From the NCBI RefSeq assembly GCF_040807025.1, contig NC_090951.1, positions 18,138,573 through 18,202,572 on the forward strand: a DNA stretch of 64,000 nt. The letters are read 5' to 3'. The notes below the pieces were generated by a model that saw only the letters and a program-made list of their open reading frames with translations, made no database searches and was not told the origin of the DNA. Source of the DNA: Struthio camelus. Its lineage: Eukaryota; Chordata; Aves; Struthioniformes; Struthionidae. The translations under genes and the position numbers were made by a program. Positions within the stretch are counted from its first letter, which is position 1. Every line of letters starts with the position of its first letter. Shown in pieces: positions 37,490 to 49,620 of the stretch.

Positions 37490-37700
37490 GCATTTGGCAT
37501 GACAGTGGGCAGAGAAACAAATTTTAATCAGTGTCAATCAATCAATTATACATTATCTCCAATAGGCTGACACATCAACATCCTAGTGCTCTAATGAAAG
37601 ATGCTAATAAATGATGACCTGTCAACTCAATTGCATACTGCATCATTTATTCAAGAGGGCTGCTTTGTAGCCCATCTATAGATAAAGGCGAAAACTTCAG
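37490..37700. promoter_or_regulatory. Candidate developmental enhancer with TALE/HOX motifs
   Basis: The core at 37532-37548 reads, on the minus strand, TAATTGATTGATTGACA. This contains overlapping PBX:HOX (TGATTGAT) and PBX:MEIS/PREP (TGATTGACA) matches plus a homeodomain TAATTG. More MEIS/TGIF-type TGACA/TGTCA cores lie around it (GCTGACACATC about 37566-37576, ACCTGTCAAC about 37618-37625), with an octamer-like ATTGCATA at about 37630-37637 and several TAAT cores. The texture is typical of vertebrate conserved non-coding elements. Motif presence is directly visible. Conservation and enhancer activity are inference. Confidence 0.35.
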
Positions 37701-38568
37701 AGAGGAAATTGACATTAAAGTGTGAAATTAAATCTGTGAAAAGATCCAGAATGCAGGGAGCACACAGGAAAGAAAAAAAACAAACCTGTAACAAAACTTG
37801 AAGTCCCTCAAAAACTGCAGGATTGTGAAAAATAATTTTTGAGTCAGCAGAAATAATACTGAAGACAGGCTATTGCTTTAATGAAAAGAATGGACCGAGT
37901 TAAGACTGGAAAAATCCCCCCTCAGTCCTTAATTTCAAAGGAAAAGGGGATCAATCCATTTTTAAAATATATTTAAATTTACATGTATGTATATTAAACA
38001 AAACATGTAAATAGAATGGCTACTTTGAGGGCACATTTGACTTTGGAATGCTCTGCCGGCCTGTGCATCCCCCAGGGGTTTTCATATCAGGGAAAATACC
38101 ACAATATTCCACTCTCCGCCATACTCCAGATATCGTGGAGAGCGCTTATTTAAAAGTGCAGTCTGAATTCTCTGCCGCAGAAGACCACAAACAGCCCAAC
38201 GTTGGTCCAAAAGTCAGCTTGAACATGGCGCACGGCTTTTAATCATGAGAACAAGTGCTATGGCACTTCCCTATGTTTGAGGGGGAAAGTTCAAACAAAC
38301 AGAAAGGGCTGGTACCCCCTTCAGTGTTTCTAGCACTTATTTTTTCCTCTTCAATTTCCATCATCCTAACTATAGCCACAAAAAAATTGTCCTTAGTCAC
38401 GTACGCACAATTCTCCAGACACATTTTTTTCTGCCATATATGCCAAGTGCCACTAATTCCTGGCATATATTAGCGCACACTGAACTACACGGTACCACAA
38501 TCCAGAAGGTTTGATGAGAGGAATTGGATCGGTGAGATCCAGGAGAAAAGGATACTGTCTCTTTTCCA
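37701..38568. other. Non-coding sequence with a CpG-richer open patch
   Basis: Between 38040 and 38245 there are about nine CpGs and a 64-codon frame whose translation is balanced in composition, unlike its AT-rich neighbours. It contains a TPDIV-x9-QSE stretch that faintly recalls nebulin-type repeats, but there is no convincing donor site and no neighbouring exon, so I do not call a gene. The flanks are ordinary. Confidence 0.4.
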
Positions 38569-38675
38569 GTCAGCAAAGGCAGGGTTGAAATTAGACTCAA
38601 ACCCACCACGGTGCACGGCTACTCACTCCAGGCTACTGCTCAACTCTCCTGTACCTCGCAGGAGTTAACCACTAC
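38569..38675 (+). repeat. Possible MIR/CORE-SINE-like copy
   Basis: CAGTCAGCAAAGGCAGGGTTGAAATTAGA then CTCAAACCCA, and further on GAGTTAACCACTACAAC, resemble the distal MIR blocks 'agtcagtggcagagttgggaatagaacccagg' and 'gctctaaccactaggc'. The spacing is longer than in a standard copy, so the call is tentative. Confidence 0.4.
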
Positions 38676-39390
38676 AACAGAAATTCATAAGCGTGCTTTG
38701 ACACCTGATTACTCGTTTTATTGAGAGGAAACTCCACAGAAGTTTCCGAATGGTTTCCTCGGGATCACGTGCAGAGACTTTCAACAAGATACTGACAGTA
38801 CAACCCTATATTTCAAGTTAGCTCACCATGTTGTAGATACCAAATTATATATTGTATATAAAAACATTCTAGTAGTTAGGGTGCTTATAACTTCCCTTAA
38901 AATCTGAAATAAATTTATTACATTTGATCAGGAAATGCCTGGAAACAAAATACTTTGGAATGATCAAAACCAGATAAGTCAAAGAAATATCCAAAATCAA
39001 AGAAGGAGAGTAAATAAATCCCTATTCATCCATTATCTCGTCTTCTACTTGTAGTAGAAGCTTGTCAGAGATCTGTTTATTGGTGCTGTGAGCCTAAAAG
39101 CAGTGATTAGCAGACAGATATTGACTCAAAGAAAATATTAAGTGAGAAATGTGATTTTTTGCACTACAGCTTCCTTACTTCACCAACTTCCGTAACATTC
39201 AGCATAAAATTAAATTTAATTGGATATATTTAAAGTAAGCCAACTTAGTGGATAGATTCAGTAGATTAGTACCTGGGATATAACTTTTACCTTTCACTTC
39301 CTAAAAAATTGAGACACTGACTTACATTTTCCCTCCACAGAATGAAGCAGAGTATTATAGAAAGCATTTGCCAAAAGAACAAATCATGAT
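38676..39390. other. AT-rich non-coding sequence
   Basis: Nothing recognised in this stretch. Confidence 0.5.
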
Positions 39391-39600
39391 TGACAAAATG
39401 AAATTTGTTAATACAATGGTTTGAGGCAGTTGACAGAAATTTTTGTCAACAAAATAGATTAAGGGATTCAAAAAATGAAATTTGCAAATGGAATGGCTTT
39501 GATGTTTCTGATGAAAAGTATTTTGTTGACAGAATGGATCAGAGTGAAAAAATACATTTTCTCAACACAAGGGTTTTTAGCTCTTTGACAAAATATATTT
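39391..39600. repeat. Cluster of degenerate TTGACAAAAT direct and inverted repeats
   Basis: TGACAAAATGAAATTTG (39391), a near-palindrome GTTGACAGAAATTTTTGTCAAC (39429-39450, one mismatched pair), CAAAATAGATT, AAAATGAAATTTGCAAATGG, GTTGACAGAATGG (about 39525) and TTTGACAAAATATATTTC (about 39584) repeat the same word in both orientations. It resembles the degenerate 'ttgacaaaattt' low-complexity or ancient transposon-derived repeats of reptile genomes. An 82-codon frame crosses it and is not a gene. Confidence 0.5.
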
Positions 39601-42600
39601 CATCCCCAGGTGTTTTGGCTGAGTTGTCAATTATTCTCCATGTCTGCCATTAACCAATCACTTTGCTGTCAACTGAAAGATTTCTTCAGTAGCAGGTCTG
39701 CAGAAGTAACTGGAGGTATTACAACAGCTCCTCAGCTGGATCACGTTGAACTATTGGCTATGCTAATGTAGTTAATCCAATACTCAATAAGTGCTAACTG
39801 AACTAAAGATATCAGCTGAACACAAGGGTTTTGTTCATTTGTTTTTCCTCATCTTTATCTAGGCATAGTGCTTATTGCATTATATTGCACCATTATATTC
39901 ACTCTTCCTCCTTGGAGTTTTGTTTTTGTTTTTTTTTTTTAAATGAAATCTGCCCTTCATTTAAGGCTTCATCTCTGAATACACCCTTATACAATAAGGG
40001 AAAGGGCTAGACTGTGCTCCTGGTGCACACATGCAAAGTACACCCTAACTAGAAGTCAAACTTTTCCACCCTAGTGGAAAGTCATGCACCTCTGTGGAGC
40101 AAAGGCCTTGTGCTCTCAGCTGTCTAGGCTGGCTGACAAGTAAGAGGAAGGGAATCAAATTTCTAGATTTAACATCTTCCTCCTTACACACAGAAGGAAC
40201 AGTAGCTCTGAGTTGTAAGCTTAACCTGACCAGGTAGGGGAAGAGGTGCCTGGAAGAAGAAAAAGAACATAGCTACTGTTTCTTTCTTTCAGCAGTTAAG
40301 AAGCTATGGTAACCTTACCAAAGTTGTGTTTTGCATTTGTTTCTCATTCTTCAGAGCTTGTAAGATGCTATGACTCTATTCAGAGGAGCATTCTGCCAAC
40401 CAGATCCTAGTCTGGTTTGCCCAAGGTCACCAGCAAATACCCACATGAAATAAAGCCCATAAGATATTGATACACATATTCCAATGTCATTCAGGACAGT
40501 TTTGTCATGCAAATTCTAGACCTGCACAACAAAGCTCTTTAGAAAAAGGGAATGGGGCTTAGTTTCTCCCTCATAATCTGCCTTTCTTTAGAAATATCAA
40601 GGTGGCTGATGACAATTGCAAAATACCAGCTATTCACCTACTCATGAAGTTACTGGTAGGAGAAACAGTAGAAAGATTAAAATAAGTACATCTGGTCCAG
40701 GAAGAAGGGAAGGCCCAGGAGAAATACAGTCACTCTACTGCAAAAAGTAGGGCAGGACTCTAGCTGGATGTAGCGTAAGCCAAATTTCTGAGTGAAAACT
40801 TCTAACAGTGAGATGACAGTCAGGGAAAGCATGATCTGTAGGAAAGAGCTGTACCACAACAGACTGAGGAATCTGCAAGAGCACTAATAGGAGGAGGAGG
40901 AGGCATAAGTCCTTTAGACCTCCTACCCCACCAAACCACTCCCAATACACTTGGGCCAAGCTTAACCTAGCCAGACCTCGGCCACTCAGAAGAGTTAGTT
41001 CCTTGGTATAGAATGGGTAACGATAAGTTTAGTTTCACAGAAAAAGCAGAACAAATCAATTTAAAACTATTTTCAACAGACTATGCTTTCAGGTTTCCCT
41101 GAATCTGGAGAATAATCTAGAGACCTTCTGCTAGGATACTGTATCTTATCTCACAGCTTTGTGCAAGGATGAATCATGGCTTGCTTTGGAGAACCTGCAC
41201 CTGCAAGACAAGCCATTAAAGATCTTACAGAAACCTGAATAAGAGAAAGTAATAAGCAAGCCAAATAGACATGGCAAAGCTCTCGGAGTTCCTGCTCAAA
41301 ACAGGCAAAACTGCACAGCACCTATTCACGCAAAGTGCTATGTAGCATGACTGTGGTGACCTGAAACCTGATGCTAAATAGCTATTACTAGTAATAGTAA
41401 CATATAATGTCAGCTTAGCTAATACAGATTCCTGGAGCCCCGTAATTCTGGGTTTAGTCACGTTCCTGTTGATAGACAATCTGTGTGCCTAGGAAAAGGT
41501 TTATCAGAATCTGGGGAGCACTACATATTTCACTCCAAATACTTTACACAGTTTATTATGTTCTATTTTCTAAATAAAACTGCCTGCTTTATTGTCACTA
41601 TCATTACAGTGCTTCATCATATTCCCACTGGTTTCAGGGTAAAGAACGATTGCTCTGTGCAAAGGATAGCCAGGCCAGTGATGAAGAATCTCCCCTCATA
41701 CCATAACTGCATAAATCCAGTTATCTGCATTCATAGTCCCCCCCCCGCTTTGTAATCTGAGCCCTTATTAATTTCTGTTTACTTAACAGTACATTTTTCC
41801 TTCCTCCTCCCTCTATTTCGCCTGCTATCCTCTTTCTCTTTGTCCAGAGTGAATCTTTCACTGGTCTCTGGCATATTGGGAGCGAAGTCATATCAATAGT
41901 CACAGTCAGTACTGAATCCAGTACTCCTAAGTTACCTTTTCAGCATCAAGTAGTAAGAACATTTTTCTAATGGGCTCATTTCCCAATGCTATTTCAAAGT
42001 ATTTCTTGATATAAAGCTTTCTAGATAAACACTAGAGCTGTTGATAGCAAAGTTATTGCACCTGCACATTTTAATTGGCTAGGGAGGCATATCTTCATAA
42101 TTGCTATTTGCTAGCTTTCAGACAGAGGACTTTTCAGTGCAATGAATGTGGGAATTAATTCACAGTAAAAATGCAAACATTCCATGAAGTGAAACATAGA
42201 CAGAACTGATTAGTCAGTTGGGCTCAGCCCATGTGGGTGTAGAGGAGTATATTTGTAACACAGGGTAAAACAGTCCTCATTGTTTCCATCCCTATCCCAG
42301 CAAACACATCCGAGTGATTCAGTGAAAATACAAATGATTAGTTGGCCATGCAAGAACATGGTCTGCACAAGAAAGCTATTTTTTTTTTCCACCCATAAAT
42401 TTGCAGTTTGAGGAGGCAATTAGTGCATTCACAGCATAGCAGGAATATCCTGACGGCAGATTTCAAAATGTGGCATATAAAGGCTGAGAGACTATGATGA
42501 GAACCCAAGCAGGACAGAGCTGTGAGGGGGATGTGCTCCCAGACCCTTTCAATTTAGTGAGGCTCCTGAAGACAAGAAAGGTTTTAAATTGAACAACTCC

Positions 42601-42840
42601 ATTTTGAGTGGAAGCCCCCCTGGAAATCTAGCCAAGGCTTGATAGTTCTTAAAAAACAAAACCTAATGCTAAATTTTCAGAGGCTTTATCCAGTATTCAT
42701 GGGTATCTTCTACTTAATGTTTTATTTTTAAGACACCTTGCACAGACCTTACTTTGTTCCTGTTGAATTCAATTAAAGCAGAGTATAAAAGAAATAGTTT
42801 TAAGCTAATAATGACTCTAAGAAAGAGCATCCTTACAGGA
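39601..42840. other. Non-coding sequence with simple repeats
   Basis: T12 occurs at 39929-39940, a short AGG/GAG triplet run at about 40889-40903, and C9 at 41738-41746. The stretch 40000-40300 is GC-richer and unclassified. GCCCAAGGTCACCAGC at about 40419-40434 recalls a MIR core ('gcccaaggtcacacagc') but its flanks do not continue the match. No gene is supported. Confidence 0.45.
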
Positions 42841-42878
42841 TTTGGTTCAAATATGAAATTTGGTTCATATTTTGGTTC
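42841..42878 (+). repeat. Three TTTGGTTC words with nested 9-bp inverted repeat
   Basis: TTTGGTTC occurs at 42841, 42859 and 42871. Nested within is an exact inverted repeat, AAATATGAA (42849-42857) with TTCATATTT (42864-42872), six bases apart. It is small, probably the product of local slippage and template switching. Confidence 0.8.
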
Positions 42879-44070
42879 TCCTTTTTTCCATTTTCTTACA
42901 TAGTGCTCAAAATACATTAATTTTTAAATCATTTGTGAAACTATCAGATAAATGTTCTCAAGTCCAGCTGCAAATATGCAATTTATAAAAATAAAATTGA
43001 GTATCTAAAATATATCATTTATAATGATTTGGTGGACAAAAAAGCAAAAGTTTCACATTAAAGTAATCAAAGTTTCAGATTATATTTACTTAGAGATTTT
43101 AACTTTTCTAAAGTGAAGTTATTAGCTTTTGATGAACAGGGCCTATAACTGGAAATAGAATAAAGAAAAATATAGCAAAGCATTAGTTATCCCTCATATT
43201 ATCTCTGCACTGCCTTGGTCATCTAAACACATCACTGAATATGAATCCCTTCCACTGAATCCCTCTGAAATACTGGCATTTTTGGTAGCTTTTCCTTAGC
43301 ACTTCAGAGGACAGTTTGCTCAAAAGAAATGATTTCTAAAGTTCAATTATATAACAGATATGTTAATACATAATTAGTTGACACCTTGGATGTCATGTAA
43401 CGTTACTACACTACTCAATATCAGGATAAAGCAAACTTACCTCAATGAACACATTTGCATTTTATAGTATGACACATTACTTCGTGATATTAAGCAGACA
43501 AATGGGATAACACAAGAGACATTTGTTATTACAAAGCGACTGATGATGGATATGTATATTTAAATAAAATACTCTGGCAACCAATCAGTAGCCATTAAGC
43601 AATCTCATTTGTGTTAAGTAGGTCACAGCCTCCACTACAAAGGATCTGGAATTCATGCAATGAAGACAAAAAATACATGACTGAGCAAGTTCTCCATCTA
43701 TAATTGTACTGTTTTACCTGTGGTCTACCGACTCTTTTCAAACCTTTATAAACACAGCAAAGCCCAGTCACCATATGAGAAAAAAAATAGGGAACGTAGA
43801 GCTGAATAGCAAGTGTTAGCCCCCTTCTTTTCTGGCTGTAAATGAAAAATCAGTCTGTAAGGGTTTTTTTGTTTCTTCCCCTCCCCTCTTACCCGAGGGA
43901 TCAGGGGGAAAAAAAAGTCCAATTAGAGAGGATGCAGAAGAACTGATCTAGAAGCAGGACACTTCCTTTAGATAAGGTTGTCTTAAACTTGATTTTAAGG
44001 GACAAAGTTCTAGTCTTGACATCCATGCTGGTAGAGAAGCAGAGCTTACTTAAATAATTAATAGAATTCC
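42879..44070. other. AT-rich non-coding sequence, possible conserved block
   Basis: No gene or transposon is recognised. The stretch 43060-43620 has the even AT-rich texture of conserved non-coding DNA, but I cannot test that here. Confidence 0.45.
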
Positions 44071-44182
44071 CTGGCTCTTACATAGCACTTTACAGTGAAG
44101 AGCAACATCGCCATTCTCATCTCACAGATAGGAACAGAAAGGCAAGGTGATTAAGATCATTTGGAAGCCCATAACTCAGCTA
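44071..44182 (+). repeat. MIR/CORE-SINE-like copy
   Basis: GGCTCTTACATAGCACTTTACA, then CGCCATTCTCATCTCACAGATAGG, then AACAGAAAGGCAAGGTGATTAAGAT, then CATAACTCAGCTATG correspond in order to the MIR blocks 'tatgtgccaggcactgttctaagcactttaca', 'ccattttacagatgagg', 'aaactgaggcacagagaggttaagt' and 'cacacagctag'. Plus orientation. The longest MIR-like copy in the window. Confidence 0.75.
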
Positions 44183-47100
44183 TGTGAACACCCCAAGTTC
44201 CCAAAATGACTAAGGTCCATGTTGCCCCACATTATCTCTGCACTGGACTTATGCATCTAGTCTTTCTCATTTCTATCACATAGGCTGTGAGATTTTCGAC
44301 TGATATGAAGGCCACCATCAGATTACGAAACTGAACAGCATTTTCTAATAGTGCAGTTAATATAAGGCGAACCTACCAGACAGCACATCTCCCAGAATCT
44401 CTGGGCCCTCTGAAAGGCAAGAACCTATGTTCATGCTGAAATTGGTGTTCTAATGGAAACAATGAATACCTGCAGCTCATATTATGCTTTCAGCTTTCTT
44501 TTCATAGGATAAAGACATGTTTGGCAGATAAGATTCAAGTAGCATAAGGATAACTTGATATTTAAGTTCATAGTTTAAACCCCTAGCCAGAAAGGTTGGT
44601 CTAAATAACCTGGAAGTAATGAAATATTTAAGGAGGACTTTTTGGGAGGACGAAAGCTGTTTGTTTTTAGGAAACAAAGCACATTCCATTTTTTACTACT
44701 CATTATTTCCATGCCCCAGGCCACAAGCTTCACATTACTTCTTGTCGATTCCTGTCAGAAAGTAGTGCACAGTTTCAAGTCCAAAACTACAGGGGACAAA
44801 GATAACATATCCGAGTGCCAGAAGTGTCTAAAAAAAATCTTTGTTCTAGTCAAACCAACACCCTGGAAGTGCCTTGATTTTCATTATCAGGTGTATTAAA
44901 CTTCCCTTATTACTAAGAAACAATGAAGCCTTTGAGAGCTTGAGGCCATAAGGCAGGCAGGTATTGGGTACAAGAGCCTTGTTGCAACTACAACTACTTT
45001 GTGTCTAGAGTGTTTTGGGGAGGAGACTTATCAAGTCAGTCCTGGTGCCGGGTCCTGGAAACTGGACCTATTTTCTCTGGGACAACCAAAAGGACCAGTG
45101 TATGAGGGACAGAGAGTCAAACTAAAGATAGTCTAAATGTGCACGACCTATCCATCCTCTAAAAATGTTGCAATTTCAGTGTGCCAGGGTAAGAATATTA
45201 ATTCCTCATAGACAACTTGGTAAGAGAGGTCATAAGCAGCACACAGCAGTAGCCTCGTGAATCCATTTTAAGGAGGGTAGGATGGGGCAAGGATGAAAGG
45301 ACATACAAGGCAGGAGAAGCAGACAAGAGTTTGTTATTTTTGGTAGAGTGAAGGAGTCAGGACATACGTTGACAGGGAAAAATTAAAACATGATAGCAAA
45401 AAACTTTGGAGAAACAGATTTGAAAAGGACTTTCAGGAAGATGACAGAGGCTTAAAGTTGTGATGGAAAAGGATGAATCAGTGGAGACCCACAGCAGCAG
45501 GACAAAGTAATGAGAAAACATTCCCAGTAATCACAGTTTCTATGGGTGTATAGTCACCTGACCCACAGCAGACATCAGAAGACTGTTTCATATACATACA
45601 TATACAAATATATACATGTATACACACATGCATAGAGAAGCCACAAGGAGAATGTTGCAGAAGGCTTGGATAATTATTGCACCGCACAAAATGAAAGGAA
45701 CACACACTGGGACAGTAGGAGTTTTGTGGGAGAGAAGAGAAATATCTGTAACCTGCTCATGCACATCTAAAGAGCAAAACTGAGGAAACACAAAGGAATT
45801 AGTAATATCTAAAGGGAACTGTAGGACACTAATAGGGTCATTGGGTTCAGAACAGGGCAAGTGACTCATAATAATACAAGGAATAGATCTGGAGGGAATT
45901 CTGTGATACTGAATTAAGACTCTGCTGAACACTATTAGAACTAAAGGGCTTTAAAATGAATAAACTACTAATGCTTAAAATACTCTTGACATATACCAGG
46001 GAATTGAATGAGAAATCTCGGGTTGATGAGAAATGAGAAATGTCTTCATAGCTGTTTTGTGCCTTTTAATATAATACCTAGAATTTTAAAGTTATCCAAA
46101 TATAAAACTTCAGAGATAGAAGGCTTACAGTATTCAAAATTTACAAGAAAATACAAGACTTCTGCCCATAATCAGCAAAATTATGAGCAAATTTATTCAG
46201 ATAAACCATTTTCATTCAAAATGACATTCCACTAAGTACACAGGGAGATGATCTTTGTATGCCATTCTGAATACACTCTATTCAAATAAGTATTTGATCT
46301 GAATATAAAAGTTATGTATAACCAGTTGCAAACTGAATGTTAACTTAGTGCTTAATATAACACACATCTTCAAAAAGGGGTTCTGTTTGTTCCTTTGGCT
46401 GCACGCTCTATCTCCTTATAAAAACAAGGCCAAAGACTACGGTCCGATTGTGATCTCGCAACACAAAGAACAGAAGTATGAACCTTCCTATTAGAAAGAT
46501 GAGCAGTTCCTCACACGTAATCCTATTTAAATCGGAATCTGTCCTTTTCTTTTTAAAAATTCATAGGTATGTGCAATCACAACAAATTCTAGCTCTAGGG
46601 TTTGCAACCCTAGTGGCATCACAGGCATTAATATGCTTTGTTCATTCTGATATTAAATATGAAAGTGTTTTTATATTTCTTCAGCAGGCTTGATCATACA
46701 TTTCAGAACAAGAACACCCATGAGAAGACATCACAAGCGTTTTAAGAGATTACATTTAATATAAAGGTTCTTTTTCACCTTCAGGATTGTTTATTTTCTG
46801 TTTAGCTCATATCATTTGGGAGGACAGATACGGGCTGTTGAAACCTTTCTAGGCACAGTTGCCAACATTATCAGATGTTCTAGGGTATCAAAGTGTCCAT
46901 CAGCAAGAGTATGGACAAGTAGAAAGGAAAGAGAAAACAAATTTTTTTTGCCATGGCCAACTTAAATCCTGGATTTTGGAGATGTAAAATCTGGTTATTG
47001 CAAAGATTGAACTTCAAAACTTTTGGATACAGAGAACCAAACTTAATGTGAGCTAATGAGCACTACCTCAAAAAACAACAAGATTCATAAACTTCTACAC

Positions 47101-47920
47101 ATAATCCATGCACTTGAGGGAGAAGAGCACCTCATTTTTAGTCAAGTAACACGGACAATTGGCACAGACTCCTCTCCTTCATGACTCAGTAAATCTACAT
47201 ATCATTACTGGAAGCAACTCAAGAACTTGCACTTCTCCCCAGCCAGTCAATCAAATAGCTTGTGGCATTTCTGACTAATTTCTTTCCTGTTCCAAAGCCA
47301 AAAACTATGCATCTATTCAAAGAAAATATTTCTAAAAAACAAACAGTCCAAGCTAGCATCTGATCATCAAGTACTTCAGTGAATCTAAACACAAAGATAG
47401 GTATATAAAATACAGAAGAGGGCCTGATCATTTTTAAATAGCAATAGGAAACATTCTCTCAGAGAACTTTCTTCTTCCCCAAAAACGTAATATAGAGAAA
47501 GCATTGTGAAGATTTTCCTGCCTCTGAAACATGCAAAAGTAGAAACAAAAAAGATTCCATTTAAAGTCACGAACTATTTTACATTGATCAAAAATTCCTT
47601 TTTTTCATTTCACCAAAATCCCAAAGGATACCCACATACTGCAGTGCCAATGAGCGAAATGAACATCTTAAATTTCGCTCTGAAATAAAAGAAACTTTGT
47701 TTCTACTAGTGAAGAGGTAACCTTACATCTATTATCCTAAAAACTCTTCTCTTCTAAAAGGGATAGGACAAGAATTTCAGAGAACTGCTATTCTCCAATT
47801 TCACTGGTGTTACGATTCACACATCAAAAGGTAAAAACAATTCTCACTCCAAATACATTCCTCAAAACTCTTCCATCCTTACTTCCACTAAATATTTTTT
47901 TTTTAAACAAAGACCTTCCC
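44183..47920. other. Non-coding sequence
   Basis: No gene recognised. An irregular TA/CA/TG microsatellite-like patch lies at 45590-45632. A 114-codon minus-strand frame (45588-45932) is partly that simple repeat translated. T-rich runs near 47895 precede the next entry. Confidence 0.5.
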
Positions 47921-47962
47921 TGAAGACTATAAGGCTCGTCAGGACAGAAGCTACATCTTTGA
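47921..47962 (+). repeat. L2/L3-like LINE tail fragment
   Basis: GAAGACTATAAGGCTCGTCAGG followed by ACAGAAGCTACATCTTT matches the frequent old LINE 3'-tail text 'agactgtaagctccttggggcagggaccatcttt', shared by L2 and L3/CR1-L3 type elements. Only the first part of the tail is kept. About 40 bases, so the family cannot be fixed. Confidence 0.55.
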
Positions 47963-49319
47963 AGTAGGATATAATTCATCAGATCAAAACTAATTTTAAT
48001 CTTATTTCGTCACATTGTAATAAGACACCTATTCATAAAATAACAGCTACAACCACCGTACAATTACAAGTCTTAATGCTTTCATCTTCATACTGTTTGC
48101 TGCTTGAATAGGACTGGAATTTCATGCTTATCTACACCGTGGTAGTTATTCAAAAGGAATACCTAGTTAGTGAAGAAAGTAAACTGCAGCTGCAACTCCT
48201 CCATTTGCAGATTTCATAGCTGCAAAAACACTGTCCTTAGCAAAAGTGGAAAAAATCAAAGGGATGTTTACACCAAAAGAGAAATATATACTTCCTTACA
48301 AAAAGGGCAAAGACGCCCATACATCTGCTTTCAGCTTGATAAAGAGATTGTTTAAAGAGCACCTTTAAGAAGTTATCCCGTCAATTCTATGTTATATCCT
48401 AGTGCACCAGTATAAGGACAAAACTTTAAGCATTCTGTTGACATCAGTGTCATCTCTACTCAAGTCCCGAGCTCTGTATTAGTCCAATATAACCCTAAAA
48501 GGAATTTAGGCTATCTAGAACATGGTATCTTCAGCAACAAAATGTTAGGTAAAATGAACAGTTTGCTCTTAGAAACTGACAGAATTACTTGATCAACAGG
48601 CCATAAATCCACACAAACTCAATTAAAGAGCTGTAAAGCATCATAATGCACAATAAAAGTATAAAATGAATACCTTTTCATGGAGCAATAGAGATGACCT
48701 AGAACAGGAATAGCTGCTATTCAAATACAAACATTGGCAGTGGAAAAGTACTGGCTGACTTGGTAATTGCTATTTCAGGTAGCAATCATTAAACAAGCAA
48801 AATAACCAACCCATAGTATAGAGATAAGTATCTATCTATACACAGTACACAAACACATATAACGATATACTGCATATTGTTAGCCAAATGCCCTTCAGCA
48901 GGGCTAAACATCCCAGAAACTTCTATTTCAACTTGATCTTAAAGAAATTATCATGTGCAATTCTAAATATGATCATATTATTTTCCACGAGTATCCATTT
49001 TACTTGGCAATATTACATTTTCTAACATTTACTTTTCTAGCATTTTTCCATGACTATCTGTGTAGATTAGGAAGGTTCTTAACTGTTATCTGTAATAGAT
49101 TTTGCCTGTAGCAAAATTCATGCAGGCATAATAGAAGAACAAAGTGTACTCTGATGAAATTGCAACCATAATTTCCAGATGCCTGACATTTATTGCTTAT
49201 TGCTATTAGAATTCAAGTGCCTATTTGTTTTGTACTTTGCTTTTATTCTTGCATCACAAACATATAATGGAAAAAAGATATTTTAAATGCTGGGTTAAGT
49301 ATCACAGATCAACACGAGG
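47963..49319. other. AT-rich non-coding sequence
   Basis: Nothing recognised in this stretch. Confidence 0.5.
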
Positions 49320-49620
49320 CACCAACATAATCAATATTACTTAAAAACACTCCTAGACAATTAATTTTTAAGGAATCAGATTGTTGTACCACATCAAAAT
49401 TTACAACAATACAATAAAGGTTGTTACATTCTTTATTGTTTAATTAAAAGCAACATTTAGCATGCATGCTGCTAACTGTTCAGATATTATGACAAAGTGT
49501 CCTGTTTATCACCATGAGCTACACAAACAGCATTTACTGTACATTTTATATTATACAACGTTAATTAGGCTTTATTAAGTTTCATATGCTTATCAAATTA
49601 TCAAACATAAGATTTCAGAA
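49320..49620. promoter_or_regulatory. Possible conserved non-coding block with 12-bp palindrome
   Basis: Homeodomain-like ATTA/TAAT words are dense (CAATTAATTT, GTTTAATTAAAAG, GTTAATTAGGC), and a perfect AGCATGCATGCT palindrome lies at 49459-49470. The look is that of a conserved AT-rich element, but without alignment this is only a suggestion. Confidence 0.2.

Noticed and set aside
38048..38242. Possible nebulin-repeat exon
   Set aside because: Only a few residues agree (TPDIV and QSE). No usable donor site and no neighbouring repeat exons. Kept only as a low-interest finding.
40400..40470. GCCCAAGGTCACCAGC as a MIR core
   Set aside because: Only about 16 bases match and the expected flanking blocks are absent.
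45588..45932. 114-codon minus-strand frame with a repetitive C/M/Y/I tail
   Set aside because: The tail is a TA/CA/TG simple repeat translated, so the frame is not a gene.
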